Shown: positions 1 to 7,698, counted from the first letter of the stretch. The stretch: DNA of 8,649 nt from an uncultured bacterium (GCA_903916135.1 CAIWVT010000437.1:1-8649); one strand, 5' to 3'. Program-made: numbers and translations. The notes: a model not told the origin generated them from the letters alone.

Positions 1-56
1 AAATGAAAACAGGCGAGTATGTAATAAGGTTTAGTGTAAATTTAAAAATTATGGGT

Positions 57-1196
57 ATGAAAAAATTATTATTCTTTACAGTATTTGCATTTCTGACATT
101 TCAGAATTTTGCACAAGCCCCATTACATTATCAAGATTTTCATTTAGCTCCATCGCCTGGAACTCCTTCATTAAATACCATTATACTAGTTACAAACTAT
201 ATAAATGTTGACTCGGTAAATTATTCAACCTATAACCTCACCAGCACTTCTCCCTGCACCTATGGATATATGAATGGTTTTGCGTATTGTTCTAAAACCA
301 CTACTCCAATTGACTCCTCTAATATTTATGTTTTAGGACCAGTGCCTTCTAAGCATTATTATATTTCAAACCAGACAGGAGTTTACGATGACGGAAACGG
401 TAATTCCTATTATATGTCTTGCCAACTTGGTCTTGTTTGGTATACTGCATATGCAACTAGTTATTCCAATTCAGCTCGAATACTAAGTTATCCTGTTACT
501 CCCGGGGCTACTTTCAGCGATAGTTCCTATAGCACCTATAGAGATAATTGGGGTGGATGTCAAGACCCGGGGGTAATAAATACTTCTATAAGCTCTTCCT
601 TTAGTTCATTGATTAAAGGGAAAGTTCTTAGCGTAGGCAAATTGATAACGCCATGTGCTACCTATGACAGCGTTTATTTCATTAGGCGAATTTTGTATAG
701 CGATGAAGTAAGACAAGTTCATACCTATGGCATGGACACCTCATATCATTATATTGATACAAGTTATACTGAAAAATACAAAATAAAAACTACGAACATC
801 ATCGGAATTGTAAAAAACCATCATTACATTTTATTTAATGAGCAAATAATGGAAAGCAGCAAGTATTTTCCGAATCCTACCTTTACTATTGATACTTTTG
901 CACGCTTTTTTTATCGCGACCCTTCAGCCTCAATAAGCACAAATGAAGAAGTTCCCAAAACAAATGTGTTTCCCAACCCATTCTCCATCTCCACCCAAAT
1001 CTCCTTCGACAAAACCTACCAAAACCTCGACTTATCCATCATAGACCTGCAAGGCAAAATCATTCAACAGAAATCCTATCACGATTGCAACAAAATCACA
1101 TTGGATAGGGCGGGCATAGCCAATGGGTTTTATTTTCTGCGTGTGAGCTTGGATGGGAAATTTGTGGAGACGAAAAAGGTGGTTGTTACGGATTAA
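57..1196 (+). CDS. Secreted T9SS type A sorting-domain protein (unknown function)
   Basis: This is a predicted exported protein of 379 residues whose mature function I do not recognise. The start at 57 is chosen over in-frame ATGs at 3 and 51 because it puts a classic signal peptide at the N terminus (MKKLLFFTVFAFLTF, then cleavage near FAQA). The same spacing from an AATTTAAA-like leader is seen before the next gene. The middle (about residues 22-300) is rich in Tyr, Ser and Thr with scattered Cys, as in many extracellular Bacteroidota proteins, and shows no catalytic motif I can name. Residues 304-379 form a T9SS type A C-terminal sorting domain: it opens with VFPNPF, continues with LSIIDLQGK and GFYFLRV, and ends in KKVVVTD. 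In this family the domain directs export across the outer membrane and is normally removed. The gene probably forms an operon with the next one, 12 bases downstream. No clear promoter is visible in the 56 bases upstream. Confidence 0.85.
   Translation: MKKLLFFTVFAFLTFQNFAQAPLHYQDFHLAPSPGTPSLNTIILVTNYINVDSVNYSTYNLTSTSPCTYGYMNGFAYCSKTTTPIDSSNIYVLGPVPSKHYYISNQTGVYDDGNGNSYYMSCQLGLVWYTAYATSYSNSARILSYPVTPGATFSDSSYSTYRDNWGGCQDPGVINTSISSSFSSLIKGKVLSVGKLITPCATYDSVYFIRRILYSDEVRQVHTYGMDTSYHYIDTSYTEKYKIKTTNIIGIVKNHHYILFNEQIMESSKYFPNPTFTIDTFARFFYRDPSASISTNEEVPKTNVFPNPFSISTQISFDKTYQNLDLSIIDLQGKIIQQKSYHDCNKITLDRAGIANGFYFLRVSLDGKFVETKKVVVTD
966..1196 (+). repeat. T9SS sorting-domain repeat, copy 1
   Basis: These 231 bases encode the last 76 residues and stop of the first secreted protein and pair without gaps with 1893-2123. 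By hand count 15 positions differ (about 93% identity), many of them silent. Upstream of the VFPNPF codons the two genes show no obvious DNA similarity, so the repeat begins sharply at the domain border. This points to recent duplication or gene conversion of the sorting domain alone. Confidence 0.9.
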
Positions 1197-1208
1197 AAAT
1201 TTAAAGGT

Positions 1209-2123
1209 ATGAAAAAATTGATACTTATTGTTTGCTTCTTAGGGTTTCTGTCAAATTCATTTGCTCAGACCAATGTTTATCATCCTTTTCCTGATAGTAA
1301 TGTGGTGTGGAATTTTGAACGTCATCGTTTCTGCCAATTTGGATCGGTTGATGATCATTTTTCAATAATGATTTCAGGAGACACTTTAATAAATAGTCAG
1401 ATATATCATAAACTAACAATTCCATTTATTCAAACTATTTATTCAGGGACTTGCACACCTATAGATTTTTCTGGCTATCAAGGTGCCATAAGACAAGACA
1501 CTGTAGCAAGAAAAGTTTTTATTGTTCCTCCCTCTTTTAGTGTTGAGCAGTTGTTTTATGATTTTAATTTGCAAATAGGAGATACTATTAAAGGGTATCT
1601 TGAAACAATTATGAGTTTAAAAGATACTGTAATTAGCATAGATTCGGTTATGGTTGGAAATAAATATCATAAAAGGTGGTTCATTAATGATTGGTACAGT
1701 ATTTATATGATAGAAGGTATTGGTTCTACAAATGGCTTACTATTTCAATCTCCTGGTCATGTGACGGATTATAATGTATTCACCATAACTTGCTTTCAAC
1801 AAAATGGGCAAACGCTTTATCCAGACACAGCAATAAATTGCCCGTTAATTACCTCAATAAACTCTGTTGATGAAACTTCAAATCAAATAAAAGTTTTTCC
1901 CAACCCATTCTCCACCACCACCCAAATCTCCTTCGACAAAACCTACCAAACCCTCGACCTATCCATCATAGACCTGCAAGGCAAAATCATTCAACAAAAA
2001 TCCTATCACGATTGCAACAAAATCACTCTGGATAGGGCGGGCATAGCCAATGGGTTTTATTTTCTGCGCGTGAGCTTGGATGGGAAATTTGTGGAGACGA
2101 AAAAAATAGCAGTTACGGATTGA
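1209..2123 (+). CDS. Secreted T9SS type A sorting-domain protein (unknown function)
   Basis: This is a second predicted T9SS cargo protein of 304 residues. The start at 1209 follows a short AAAGG and gives a clean signal peptide (MKKLILIVCFLGFLSNSFA, cleavage near AQ). Residues 20-225 are a mature region I cannot assign. It has short segments such as GDTLINSQIYHKL and GYQGAIRQDT that recall a style common in secreted Bacteroidota proteins, and it does not resemble the mature part of the gene before it. Residues 229-304 are the T9SS type A sorting domain (VFPNPF, LSIIDLQGK, GFYFLRV, KKIAVTD), almost identical to that of the upstream gene. The 12-base gap and lack of an intervening promoter suggest co-transcription. 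The stop codon lies just before the promoter of the next gene. Confidence 0.85.
   Translation: MKKLILIVCFLGFLSNSFAQTNVYHPFPDSNVVWNFERHRFCQFGSVDDHFSIMISGDTLINSQIYHKLTIPFIQTIYSGTCTPIDFSGYQGAIRQDTVARKVFIVPPSFSVEQLFYDFNLQIGDTIKGYLETIMSLKDTVISIDSVMVGNKYHKRWFINDWYSIYMIEGIGSTNGLLFQSPGHVTDYNVFTITCFQQNGQTLYPDTAINCPLITSINSVDETSNQIKVFPNPFSTTTQISFDKTYQTLDLSIIDLQGKIIQQKSYHDCNKITLDRAGIANGFYFLRVSLDGKFVETKKIAVTD
1893..2123 (+). repeat. T9SS sorting-domain repeat, copy 2
   Basis: This is the partner of 966-1196, with the same length and no indels. Differences cluster at the two ends (Ile-Ser to Thr-Thr near the start, Val-Val to Ile-Ala near the stop), while a central stretch of about 60 codons is almost unchanged. 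That pattern fits gene conversion with frayed ends better than equal divergence along a whole-gene duplicate. Confidence 0.9.
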
Positions 2124-2131
2124 TGAGTTAG

Positions 2132-2156
2132 TTGTAAAAAATATTTTATATCTTTG
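2132..2156 (+). promoter_or_regulatory. Bacteroidota-type promoter for the lipoprotein gene
   Basis: The -7 element TATCTTTG at 2149-2156 matches the TAnnTTTG consensus of Bacteroidota primary sigma factors. A TTG at 2132-2134 lies 14 bases upstream, closer than the spacing I would expect for the usual -33 element, so its role is uncertain. The -7 box ends 23 bases before the start codon at 2180. Confidence 0.65.
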
Positions 2157-2179
2157 CTAAGAATTTAAAACATTAAACC

Positions 2180-2995
2180 ATGAGGAACTTTATTGCCATA
2201 ATTGTCATTTGTTTTTTTGGTTCCTGTACCGTTGGTTTGATTCAAAAAGGATATATCACAAATCCTCCAAATATTTGTTTATTTGACAGCGCTCAAGATC
2301 TTAATATGAAATTGACCGGCAACACAAGATTCCTTGAACATCAAGGTTCCTACGCTTTCACAAAGCATTGGGGCATTGCCTCAAACTTGTTTTTGGGTAA
2401 TCGTTTACAATACGGAGGCGACTTGGGAGCAGTGTATTATTACAGACTCAACAAAAGAAACTATTTTGAATGTTCTGCAGGCTATGGATATTTTAATGCA
2501 AGTTCAACTATTGGCGAGACCCGTATATTTTTTAATAAATATTATTATCAAGAAATCACCAGCATCTATCATAAATTATATTTGCAACCGAGTTACTTCT
2601 TCACGTTTAAAAAAAACGACCTTGGATTAACAGCCAGACTATCGCTGCCCTTTTTCACCTCTTATCATGGAGTTTTTTCTTATGATCCATACTGTGGAGA
2701 ATATAATTATCCGGCAATAAAATATGCGGATGGAGGATTTAAAAACAAGTTGGGGTTGACTATTGAACCTGTGATTACTTTCAGACACAGATGGAAACGC
2801 GTAAATTTTTACATGCAATTTGGCTTATGTTTTTCAAAGAATATAATCAATCGGGTTGATTCTGTCCACTGGTCAGATATTGACCGCTATGAAGGTTCGC
2901 AATATCCTAACTATAAAAATCAACAGCCACTTCACGCAAATTATTTTCTCAACTACGGTATTGAAGTTAGCTTAAATTGTAAACGAAAAAGATAA
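2180..2995 (+). CDS. Putative lipoprotein of unknown function, possibly with a beta-barrel-like domain
   Basis: This is a 271-residue protein with a short hydrophobic N-terminal segment (MRNFIAIIVICFF) followed by G14-S15-C16. That reads as a lipobox with Cys16 as the lipidated residue, placing the protein at a membrane facing the periplasm or outside. The rest is rich in Tyr, Phe, Asn and Gly and has many alternating aromatic/polar stretches (for example YYYRLNKRNYFECSAGYGYF near 91-110). Several could be amphipathic beta strands, as in outer-membrane-associated Bacteroidota proteins. It ends in a basic KRKR tail. I see no enzymatic motif. It stands alone, with its own promoter upstream and another promoter after it. 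The lipoprotein call rests on the N terminus; the barrel idea is inferred from composition only. Confidence 0.7.
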   Translation: MRNFIAIIVICFFGSCTVGLIQKGYITNPPNICLFDSAQDLNMKLTGNTRFLEHQGSYAFTKHWGIASNLFLGNRLQYGGDLGAVYYYRLNKRNYFECSAGYGYFNASSTIGETRIFFNKYYYQEITSIYHKLYLQPSYFFTFKKNDLGLTARLSLPFFTSYHGVFSYDPYCGEYNYPAIKYADGGFKNKLGLTIEPVITFRHRWKRVNFYMQFGLCFSKNIINRVDSVHWSDIDRYEGSQYPNYKNQQPLHANYFLNYGIEVSLNCKRKR

Positions 2996-3017
2996 TTGTG
3001 CCGGATTGACGCGCTAT

Positions 3018-3042
3018 TTGTAAAAAACATTTTATACCTTTG
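3018..3042 (+). promoter_or_regulatory. Bacteroidota-type promoter for the SDR-like gene
   Basis: The -7 element TACCTTTG is at 3035-3042, with TTGTAAAAAA starting 17 bases upstream of it. The whole block is nearly the same as the promoter at 2132-2156, including the spacing. A leader of about 65 bases separates it from the ATG at 3108. Confidence 0.65.
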
Positions 3043-3107
3043 CCATTAAAACCAAATCGGGTTTGGATCAAAAAACACAGTATGTATATATGGAATAACA
3101 TAGAATT

Positions 3108-4040
3108 ATGGAAACACATGTAGTTACAGGAGCCTTTGGGTTTTCGGGCAAATATATTGCAGAAAAACTCTTAAATAAAAACATTACGGTCAAAACGCTT
3201 ACGAATTCATTGCATCGAAAAAATTATTTTCAAAATAAAATTCATGCCGTTCCCTACTCTTTCGATAATCCTCAACAATTAGCAGCAGAGCTTGAGGGCG
3301 TTTCGGTATTATACAATACGTATTGGGTACGGTTCAATCATAAAACTTTTCTTCATTCGGAGGCAGTTGACAACACCCTCATCTTGTTTGAAGCAGCAAA
3401 ATCTGCCGGTGTTAAAAGAATTGTGCACACAAGTATCACGAATCCTGATAAGAACTCGCCTCTTGAATATTTTTCCGGTAAAGGAATATTGGAAGAAGCA
3501 TTGATACGTTCAGGTATGTCTTATGCAATACTGCGACCAGCGGTTTTGTTTGGCGATGAAGATATTTTAATCAACAATATTGCCTGGATGATACGCAAGT
3601 TTCCAATCTTCGGCACATTTGGCAAAGGAGATTATCGCTTGCAACCGATCTTCGTGGGCGATTATGCCGATTTGGCAATAGAACAAGGGGGAAAAACCGA
3701 AAACGTTATCATAGATGCTATAGGTCCGGAAACGTTTGTCTATAAAGATTTGGTTCAAATCATTTCCAAAATAATATTAGGAAAGAAATCAAGAATAATT
3801 TCGATGCCCGTTGAGATTGGATATTGGCTTGCGAAAGCAGTTGGACTCATCACGGGAGATGTTTTGATAACTCGTGAGGAAATAAAAGGTTTGATGGCGG
3901 GTTTGTTATGTGTGGATTCTCCCGCGGCAGGAACAACCAAACTCACTGATTGGCTCCAAGAACATAAAGATACGATTGGAAAAAAATATGCCAATGAATT
4001 GAAAAGAAGGCAAGACAGAACGATTGATTATAAATTATAG
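3108..4040 (+). CDS. NAD(P)-binding SDR / NmrA-like family protein
   Basis: This is a 310-residue Rossmann-fold protein of the atypical/extended short-chain dehydrogenase group, often annotated as NAD(P)H-binding, NmrA-like or NDUFA9-like. The N terminus carries the dinucleotide-binding glycine motif TGAFGFSG (residues 7-14) right after the first beta strand. The helix and strand around KSAGVKRIVHTSI (98-110) match the fold. Tyr121-x-x-x-Lys125 fits the SDR catalytic pair, followed by the typical SYAILRPAVLFGD (138-150). The C-terminal TTKLTDWLQEHKDTIGKKYA (276-295) resembles tails seen in this subgroup. The length is normal. The start at 3108 is favoured because an in-frame ATG at 3090 hits a stop after one codon. 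The substrate cannot be told; roles in quinone or respiratory-complex biology are known for relatives, but that is only a family-level suggestion. It is transcribed alone from its own promoter. Confidence 0.8.
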   Translation: METHVVTGAFGFSGKYIAEKLLNKNITVKTLTNSLHRKNYFQNKIHAVPYSFDNPQQLAAELEGVSVLYNTYWVRFNHKTFLHSEAVDNTLILFEAAKSAGVKRIVHTSITNPDKNSPLEYFSGKGILEEALIRSGMSYAILRPAVLFGDEDILINNIAWMIRKFPIFGTFGKGDYRLQPIFVGDYADLAIEQGGKTENVIIDAIGPETFVYKDLVQIISKIILGKKSRIISMPVEIGYWLAKAVGLITGDVLITREEIKGLMAGLLCVDSPAAGTTKLTDWLQEHKDTIGKKYANELKRRQDRTIDYKL

Positions 4041-4142
4041 CGTAATAAAAGAGGAATTGTGTAATTTTGGTTTGATTTTTTATGACAATTGATTAGGCAC
4101 ACAAACCATTCGTAATTAAGAAAAGTAACTCAGTGCATATTC

Positions 4143-4167
4143 ATGTAAAAATTTCTTTGTATATTTG
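4143..4167 (+). promoter_or_regulatory. Bacteroidota-type promoter for the toxin-antitoxin operon
   Basis: The -7 element TATATTTG at 4160-4167 lies 14 bases before the antitoxin ATG. An ATGTAAAAA stretch begins at 4143, in the same position relative to the -7 box as the TTGTAAAAAA of the two upstream promoters. An 8-base palindrome, AAAATTTT (4171-4178), sits between the -7 box and the start codon and might be part of an autoregulatory operator, although AT palindromes arise easily by chance here. Confidence 0.6.
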
Positions 4168-4181
4168 TAGAAAATTTTGAG

Positions 4182-4418
4182 ATGGACTTACAAACTCGCA
4201 AACAAAACATCATTGAATATCTTATAGGTCTTGATGACGATACCTTATTTAGCAAGATTGAATCGGCTATTTATGAAACTCAAAAACAAGAAGCGATTAA
4301 TCTTAAATCTCTTACTGAGGATGATTTAATAGAGAGGGCGAAACGTTCCTCAGCGGATTATGATGCCGGCAGGGTGAAAACCCAAAACCAATTGGAGGAA
4401 GAATCTGAAAGTTGGTAA
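4182..4418 (+). CDS. Antitoxin of a RelE/ParE-type toxin-antitoxin module
   Basis: This is a 78-residue acidic protein placed directly before a RelE/ParE-family toxin gene, which is the main reason for the call. The N-terminal half (residues 1-36) is predicted helical with an amphipathic pattern (QNIIEYLIGLDDDTLFSKIE). The C-terminal half contains TEDDLIERAKRSSADYDAGR (45-64) and then a Gln/Glu-rich end. This resembles small Bacteroidota antitoxins in which the C-terminal part wraps the toxin. No classic ribbon-helix-helix or HTH motif is clear, so DNA binding is unproven. The stop is 4 bases before the toxin start, implying translational coupling. Such antitoxins usually neutralise the toxin and often repress their own promoter. 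Confidence 0.75.
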   Translation: MDLQTRKQNIIEYLIGLDDDTLFSKIESAIYETQKQEAINLKSLTEDDLIERAKRSSADYDAGRVKTQNQLEEESESW

Positions 4419-4422
4419 AGCC

Positions 4423-4743
4423 ATGAAGATTCTCTGGACAGATTTTGCTTCCGAAACGCTGCGCGATATCTACAAATATTATAAGACCGCGGCAGGTATT
4501 TCTATTGCCAAAAAGATTAAAACAGAAATATTTTTAGCAACCAAACAATTAATAGCGCAACCTGAATCCGGTCAAATAGAAATCTCTTTGGAGAAAATAC
4601 ATGAAGGACACAGATATATCGTGGAGGGGAATTATAAAATCGTTTATAAAAAAGTTAAGGAAGGGGTTTTAATAACAGATGTGTTTGATGCACGTCAAGA
4701 CCCCTGTAAGATTAATAATCCGAAAAGAAAAATTGGTCGGTAA
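4423..4743 (+). CDS. RelE/ParE-family toxin
   Basis: This is a 106-residue basic protein of the RelE/ParE superfamily. Recognisable features, in order, are an N-terminal strand with WTDFASETLRDIYKYY (5-20), a helical region around KKIKTEIFLATKQLI (30-44), and QPESGQIE (46-53). The conserved core follows: HRYIVEGNYKIVYKK (63-77), and VFDARQDPCKI (87-97), the 'D-x-R-Q-x-P' ending typical of ParE-like members. Family members either cleave mRNA on the ribosome (RelE) or poison gyrase (ParE); this sequence looks more ParE-like, but the target cannot be decided by eye. It starts 4 bases after the antitoxin stop, so the pair forms one operon. The length is normal and nothing suggests inactivation. 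Confidence 0.82.
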   Translation: MKILWTDFASETLRDIYKYYKTAAGISIAKKIKTEIFLATKQLIAQPESGQIEISLEKIHEGHRYIVEGNYKIVYKKVKEGVLITDVFDARQDPCKINNPKRKIGR

Positions 4744-4866
4744 ACACCTCACAATCTTGCTTTCGATTGAGTACTTTGTTTAATTTTTCAAAAAACAAAT
4801 TCTTATGTTTTATTGATTAATTGACGGCATATAAAAAAAAGTATGCACTCAACGAAGTAAATTTTG

Positions 4867-4874
4867 TAAATTTG
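4867..4874 (+). promoter_or_regulatory. -7 promoter element upstream of sucA
   Basis: TAAATTTG matches the Bacteroidota TAnnTTTG box and ends 25 bases before the sucA start codon. No convincing -33 element is seen at the expected distance, and the TGTAAAAA stretch found in the other three promoters is missing. The sucA start itself lacks a Shine-Dalgarno sequence, as is common in this phylum. Confidence 0.5.
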
Positions 4875-4899
4875 CACTTCTTTTAAATAAACTAATGAC

Positions 4900-7698
4900 A
4901 TGGACACTCTTTCCGATTTATACAATTTAGATTTTTCTGTTCTTGAGGATTTGTATGCACAATATGTTTCAGATCCCGAAAGCGTTGATGCAAGTTGGAG
5001 ATTTTTCTTTAAAGGTTTCGAACTTGGGCAAGCAAATTATAAAAAGCCTACAGCAATAAATGCTGAGAACTTTCAAGCTGTTCCCGATGAGTTTAAGGTA
5101 ATCAATCTTATTAATGGATATCGGGAACGTGGGCATTATTTCACCTTGACGAATCCGGTTCGCACCCGCAGGAAATATACCCCTACACTCGATATTGAGA
5201 ACTTTGGCTTAAACGATTCGCATTTAGAACAACAGTTTCAGGCAGGCAATGAAATTGGCATTGGCAATGCAAAGCTGTCCGACATTATTGCTACACTCAA
5301 GCAAACCTATTGCCAATCGGTGGGCGTGGAATATATGTATATCCGCAAACCTGAAGCAATAAACTGGATGAAAAGAAAAATGGAAGGGTGCAAAAACACA
5401 CCTTCGTTTTCAAAAGATTTAAAACAGCAACTGTTGCGAAAAATTGCGCGTGCAGTGCATTTCGAACAGTTTATTCATACGAAGTTTCCCGGACAAAAAA
5501 GCTTTTCTCTTGAAGGAGCTGAAGCACTTATTCCTGCTTTGACTGCTATTATTGAAAAAGGTGCTGGAATGAATTTTAAAGAATTTGTCATTGGTATGCC
5601 GCACCGTGGAAGGCTTAATGTGTTGGCAAATATTTTGCACAAACCCATTGAAGAAATCTTCGCGGAGTTTGAAGGGAAACCCTATCATGATGAGAGTTTG
5701 TTGGGCGATGTGAAGTATCATTTGGGATATTCTTCCGATTATTTGAATGTTGACGGCAAGAAAATCCACTTGACGTTAACGCCCAATCCATCGCACCTTG
5801 AAGCGGTGAATCCTGTGGTGGAAGGCATCGTGAGAGCTAAAAATGATATTCAATATAAAGGAGATGGCGATACTATTTTGCCTATATTGATTCATGGGGA
5901 TGCGTCGGTAGCCGGACAAGGTATCATTTATGAATTGTTGCAGATGTCGGAGTTGGATGCTTTTAAAAATGGCGGCACGGTTCATCTTGTGGTGAACAAT
6001 CAAATAGGTTTCACTACCAATTATCTTGATGCTCGTTCAAGTGTGTATTGCACCGACGTTGCTAAAATTGTACAATCGCCCATTTTTCACGTGAATTCAG
6101 ACGATTTAGAAGCTGTGGTATATACAATTCTTTTAGCAATGGAATATCGTCAGGAGTTTCATAAAGATGTGTTTATTGATTTGTTAGGCTATAGAAAATA
6201 TGGGCATAATGAAAGCGATGAGCCGCGCTTCACGCAACCTATACTGTATAAAATCATTGAGAAACATCCCAATCCTCTTAAAATATATTCCACAAAACTA
6301 CTTTCGGAAGGGGCTGTTACATCTGAGGAGTTGAAAGAGTTCGAAAGGAATCTGTATGAGACCTTAGAAACAGATTTGGTGTTGGCAAAACAAAAGATCA
6401 ATGCAAGCATCACGCCGTTTTTAAGCGATTTGTGGAAAGATATTCGCAAAGCTGTTGCTGAAGATTATGAAAGCCATCATGCTTTTCCGATTACGAAGGA
6501 GACTATTTTCGAGCTTGGCACTAAATTAACTACCTTGCCATCCGACAAAACTTTCTTTCGGAAGGTGGTGAAATTACAAGCCGATCGTCATGACATGCTT
6601 TTTACAACGAATAAGTTGGATTGGGCGATGTGTGAGTTGTTGGCGTATGGTTCGTTGTTGACGCAGCAAATTCCTGTCCGCTTGTGTGGACAAGATGTGA
6701 AGCGGGGAACCTTTTCCCATCGTCATGCCGTGTTGACGGTTGAAGATTCGGAGGAGGAATATGTACCTTTACGGAATCTGCATCCTGAGCAAGCCAATTT
6801 TAGTATTTATAATTCCCTCTTGTCGGAATATGGTGTATTGGGTTACGAATATGGTTATGCTTTGGCTGCACCTAAGACTCTTGCTATTTGGGAAGCGCAG
6901 TTTGGCGACTTTTTTAATGGCGCTCAAATCATCATTGACCAATTTCTTTCGTGTGCGGAAGAGAAATGGAAAGTGTTTAATGGTTTGGTGATGCTGCTCC
7001 CGCACGGTTATGAAGGACAAGGCTCGGAACATTCAAGTGCACGGATAGAACGTTTTCTGACCTTGTGCGCCGATAACAATATTCAAATCGCTAATTGCAG
7101 TACGCCTGCAAACTTCTTTCATCTCTTGCGCCGTCAGATGTTGAGAGATTATAGAAAACCTTTGATTGTTTTCACACCTAAGAGTCTTTTGCGTCATCCT
7201 GTCTGTGTTTCCACGGTGGAAGACCTTTGTGAAGGGGCGTTTAAAAATGTTATAGATGATGCCACCACTGATAAATATGCCATTACGAGAATCATATTCT
7301 GTACGGGCAAAGTCTATTATGATTTAGCGGAAGAAAAACAGAAGAATCAACGTAATGATGTGGCTATTATTCGGATTGAGCAGTTGTATCCTTTTCCTCT
7401 AAATGATGTTGAGACAATTATGTGTGGCTATCCAAATGTAGAAGACTTTTATTGGGTTCAGGAAGAGCCGGCGAATATGGGTGCTGCTAATTTTATTCGC
7501 AATAAAATGCGCGATTTATCATTACTATTTGTTGCACGTTCTGAAAGTGGAAGTCCTGCAACAGGTTCGAGCCAAATGCACAAACGTACACAAAGAAAAA
7601 TTGTGGAAAAAGCTTTTGGGATATGCACCTGCGAACGAAAAAATGATGAATGTATGATGACTTGCGAACAAGATTTACTCCTCTTGGAGAGAAGATAA
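4900..7698 (+). CDS. sucA: 2-oxoglutarate dehydrogenase E1 component (thiamine diphosphate dependent)
   Basis: This is the E1 subunit of the cytoplasmic 2-oxoglutarate dehydrogenase complex. It decarboxylates 2-oxoglutarate and passes the succinyl group to lipoyl-E2 in the TCA cycle. At 932 residues it is full length for the family. The N terminus has the E1o-specific segment (YAQYVSDPESVDASWRFFF, 20-38). The thiamine diphosphate and substrate region includes GMPHRGRLN (232-240, His235), PNPSHLEAVNP (295-305), HGDASVAGQG (332-341), VNNQIGFTT (365-373) and GYRKYGHNESDEP (430-442). The transketolase-like half shows GQDVKRGTFSHRHA (597-610), LLPHGYEGQGSEHSSAR (699-715), EQLYPFP (827-833) and QEEPANMG (854-861). 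All these blocks look intact. ATG 4900 is the start; an earlier ATG at 4895 is out of frame and stops quickly. The last 24 residues form an unusual Cys-containing tail (C909, C911, C918, C922). No sucB follows; repeats begin within 20 bases of the stop. Confidence 0.97.
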   Translation: MDTLSDLYNLDFSVLEDLYAQYVSDPESVDASWRFFFKGFELGQANYKKPTAINAENFQAVPDEFKVINLINGYRERGHYFTLTNPVRTRRKYTPTLDIENFGLNDSHLEQQFQAGNEIGIGNAKLSDIIATLKQTYCQSVGVEYMYIRKPEAINWMKRKMEGCKNTPSFSKDLKQQLLRKIARAVHFEQFIHTKFPGQKSFSLEGAEALIPALTAIIEKGAGMNFKEFVIGMPHRGRLNVLANILHKPIEEIFAEFEGKPYHDESLLGDVKYHLGYSSDYLNVDGKKIHLTLTPNPSHLEAVNPVVEGIVRAKNDIQYKGDGDTILPILIHGDASVAGQGIIYELLQMSELDAFKNGGTVHLVVNNQIGFTTNYLDARSSVYCTDVAKIVQSPIFHVNSDDLEAVVYTILLAMEYRQEFHKDVFIDLLGYRKYGHNESDEPRFTQPILYKIIEKHPNPLKIYSTKLLSEGAVTSEELKEFERNLYETLETDLVLAKQKINASITPFLSDLWKDIRKAVAEDYESHHAFPITKETIFELGTKLTTLPSDKTFFRKVVKLQADRHDMLFTTNKLDWAMCELLAYGSLLTQQIPVRLCGQDVKRGTFSHRHAVLTVEDSEEEYVPLRNLHPEQANFSIYNSLLSEYGVLGYEYGYALAAPKTLAIWEAQFGDFFNGAQIIIDQFLSCAEEKWKVFNGLVMLLPHGYEGQGSEHSSARIERFLTLCADNNIQIANCSTPANFFHLLRRQMLRDYRKPLIVFTPKSLLRHPVCVSTVEDLCEGAFKNVIDDATTDKYAITRIIFCTGKVYYDLAEEKQKNQRNDVAIIRIEQLYPFPLNDVETIMCGYPNVEDFYWVQEEPANMGAANFIRNKMRDLSLLFVARSESGSPATGSSQMHKRTQRKIVEKAFGICTCERKNDECMMTCEQDLLLLERR

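Noticed and set aside
3..56. Extended N terminus for the first secreted protein, starting at base 3
   Set aside because: It would place 18 residues before the signal peptide; the ATG at 57 gives a standard signal sequence.
2334..2630. Second open frame inside the lipoprotein gene
   Set aside because: It overlaps fully in another frame, has no recognisable domain, and has no promoter of its own.
4775..4799. Possible terminator after the toxin gene (TTTGTTT ... AAACAAA)
   Set aside because: The stem is almost all A-T with no G-C-rich core, so it is too weak to call in such AT-rich DNA.
5419..6449. Several reverse-strand open frames across sucA
   Set aside because: They are shadows of the strongly conserved sucA reading frame, with no family features.
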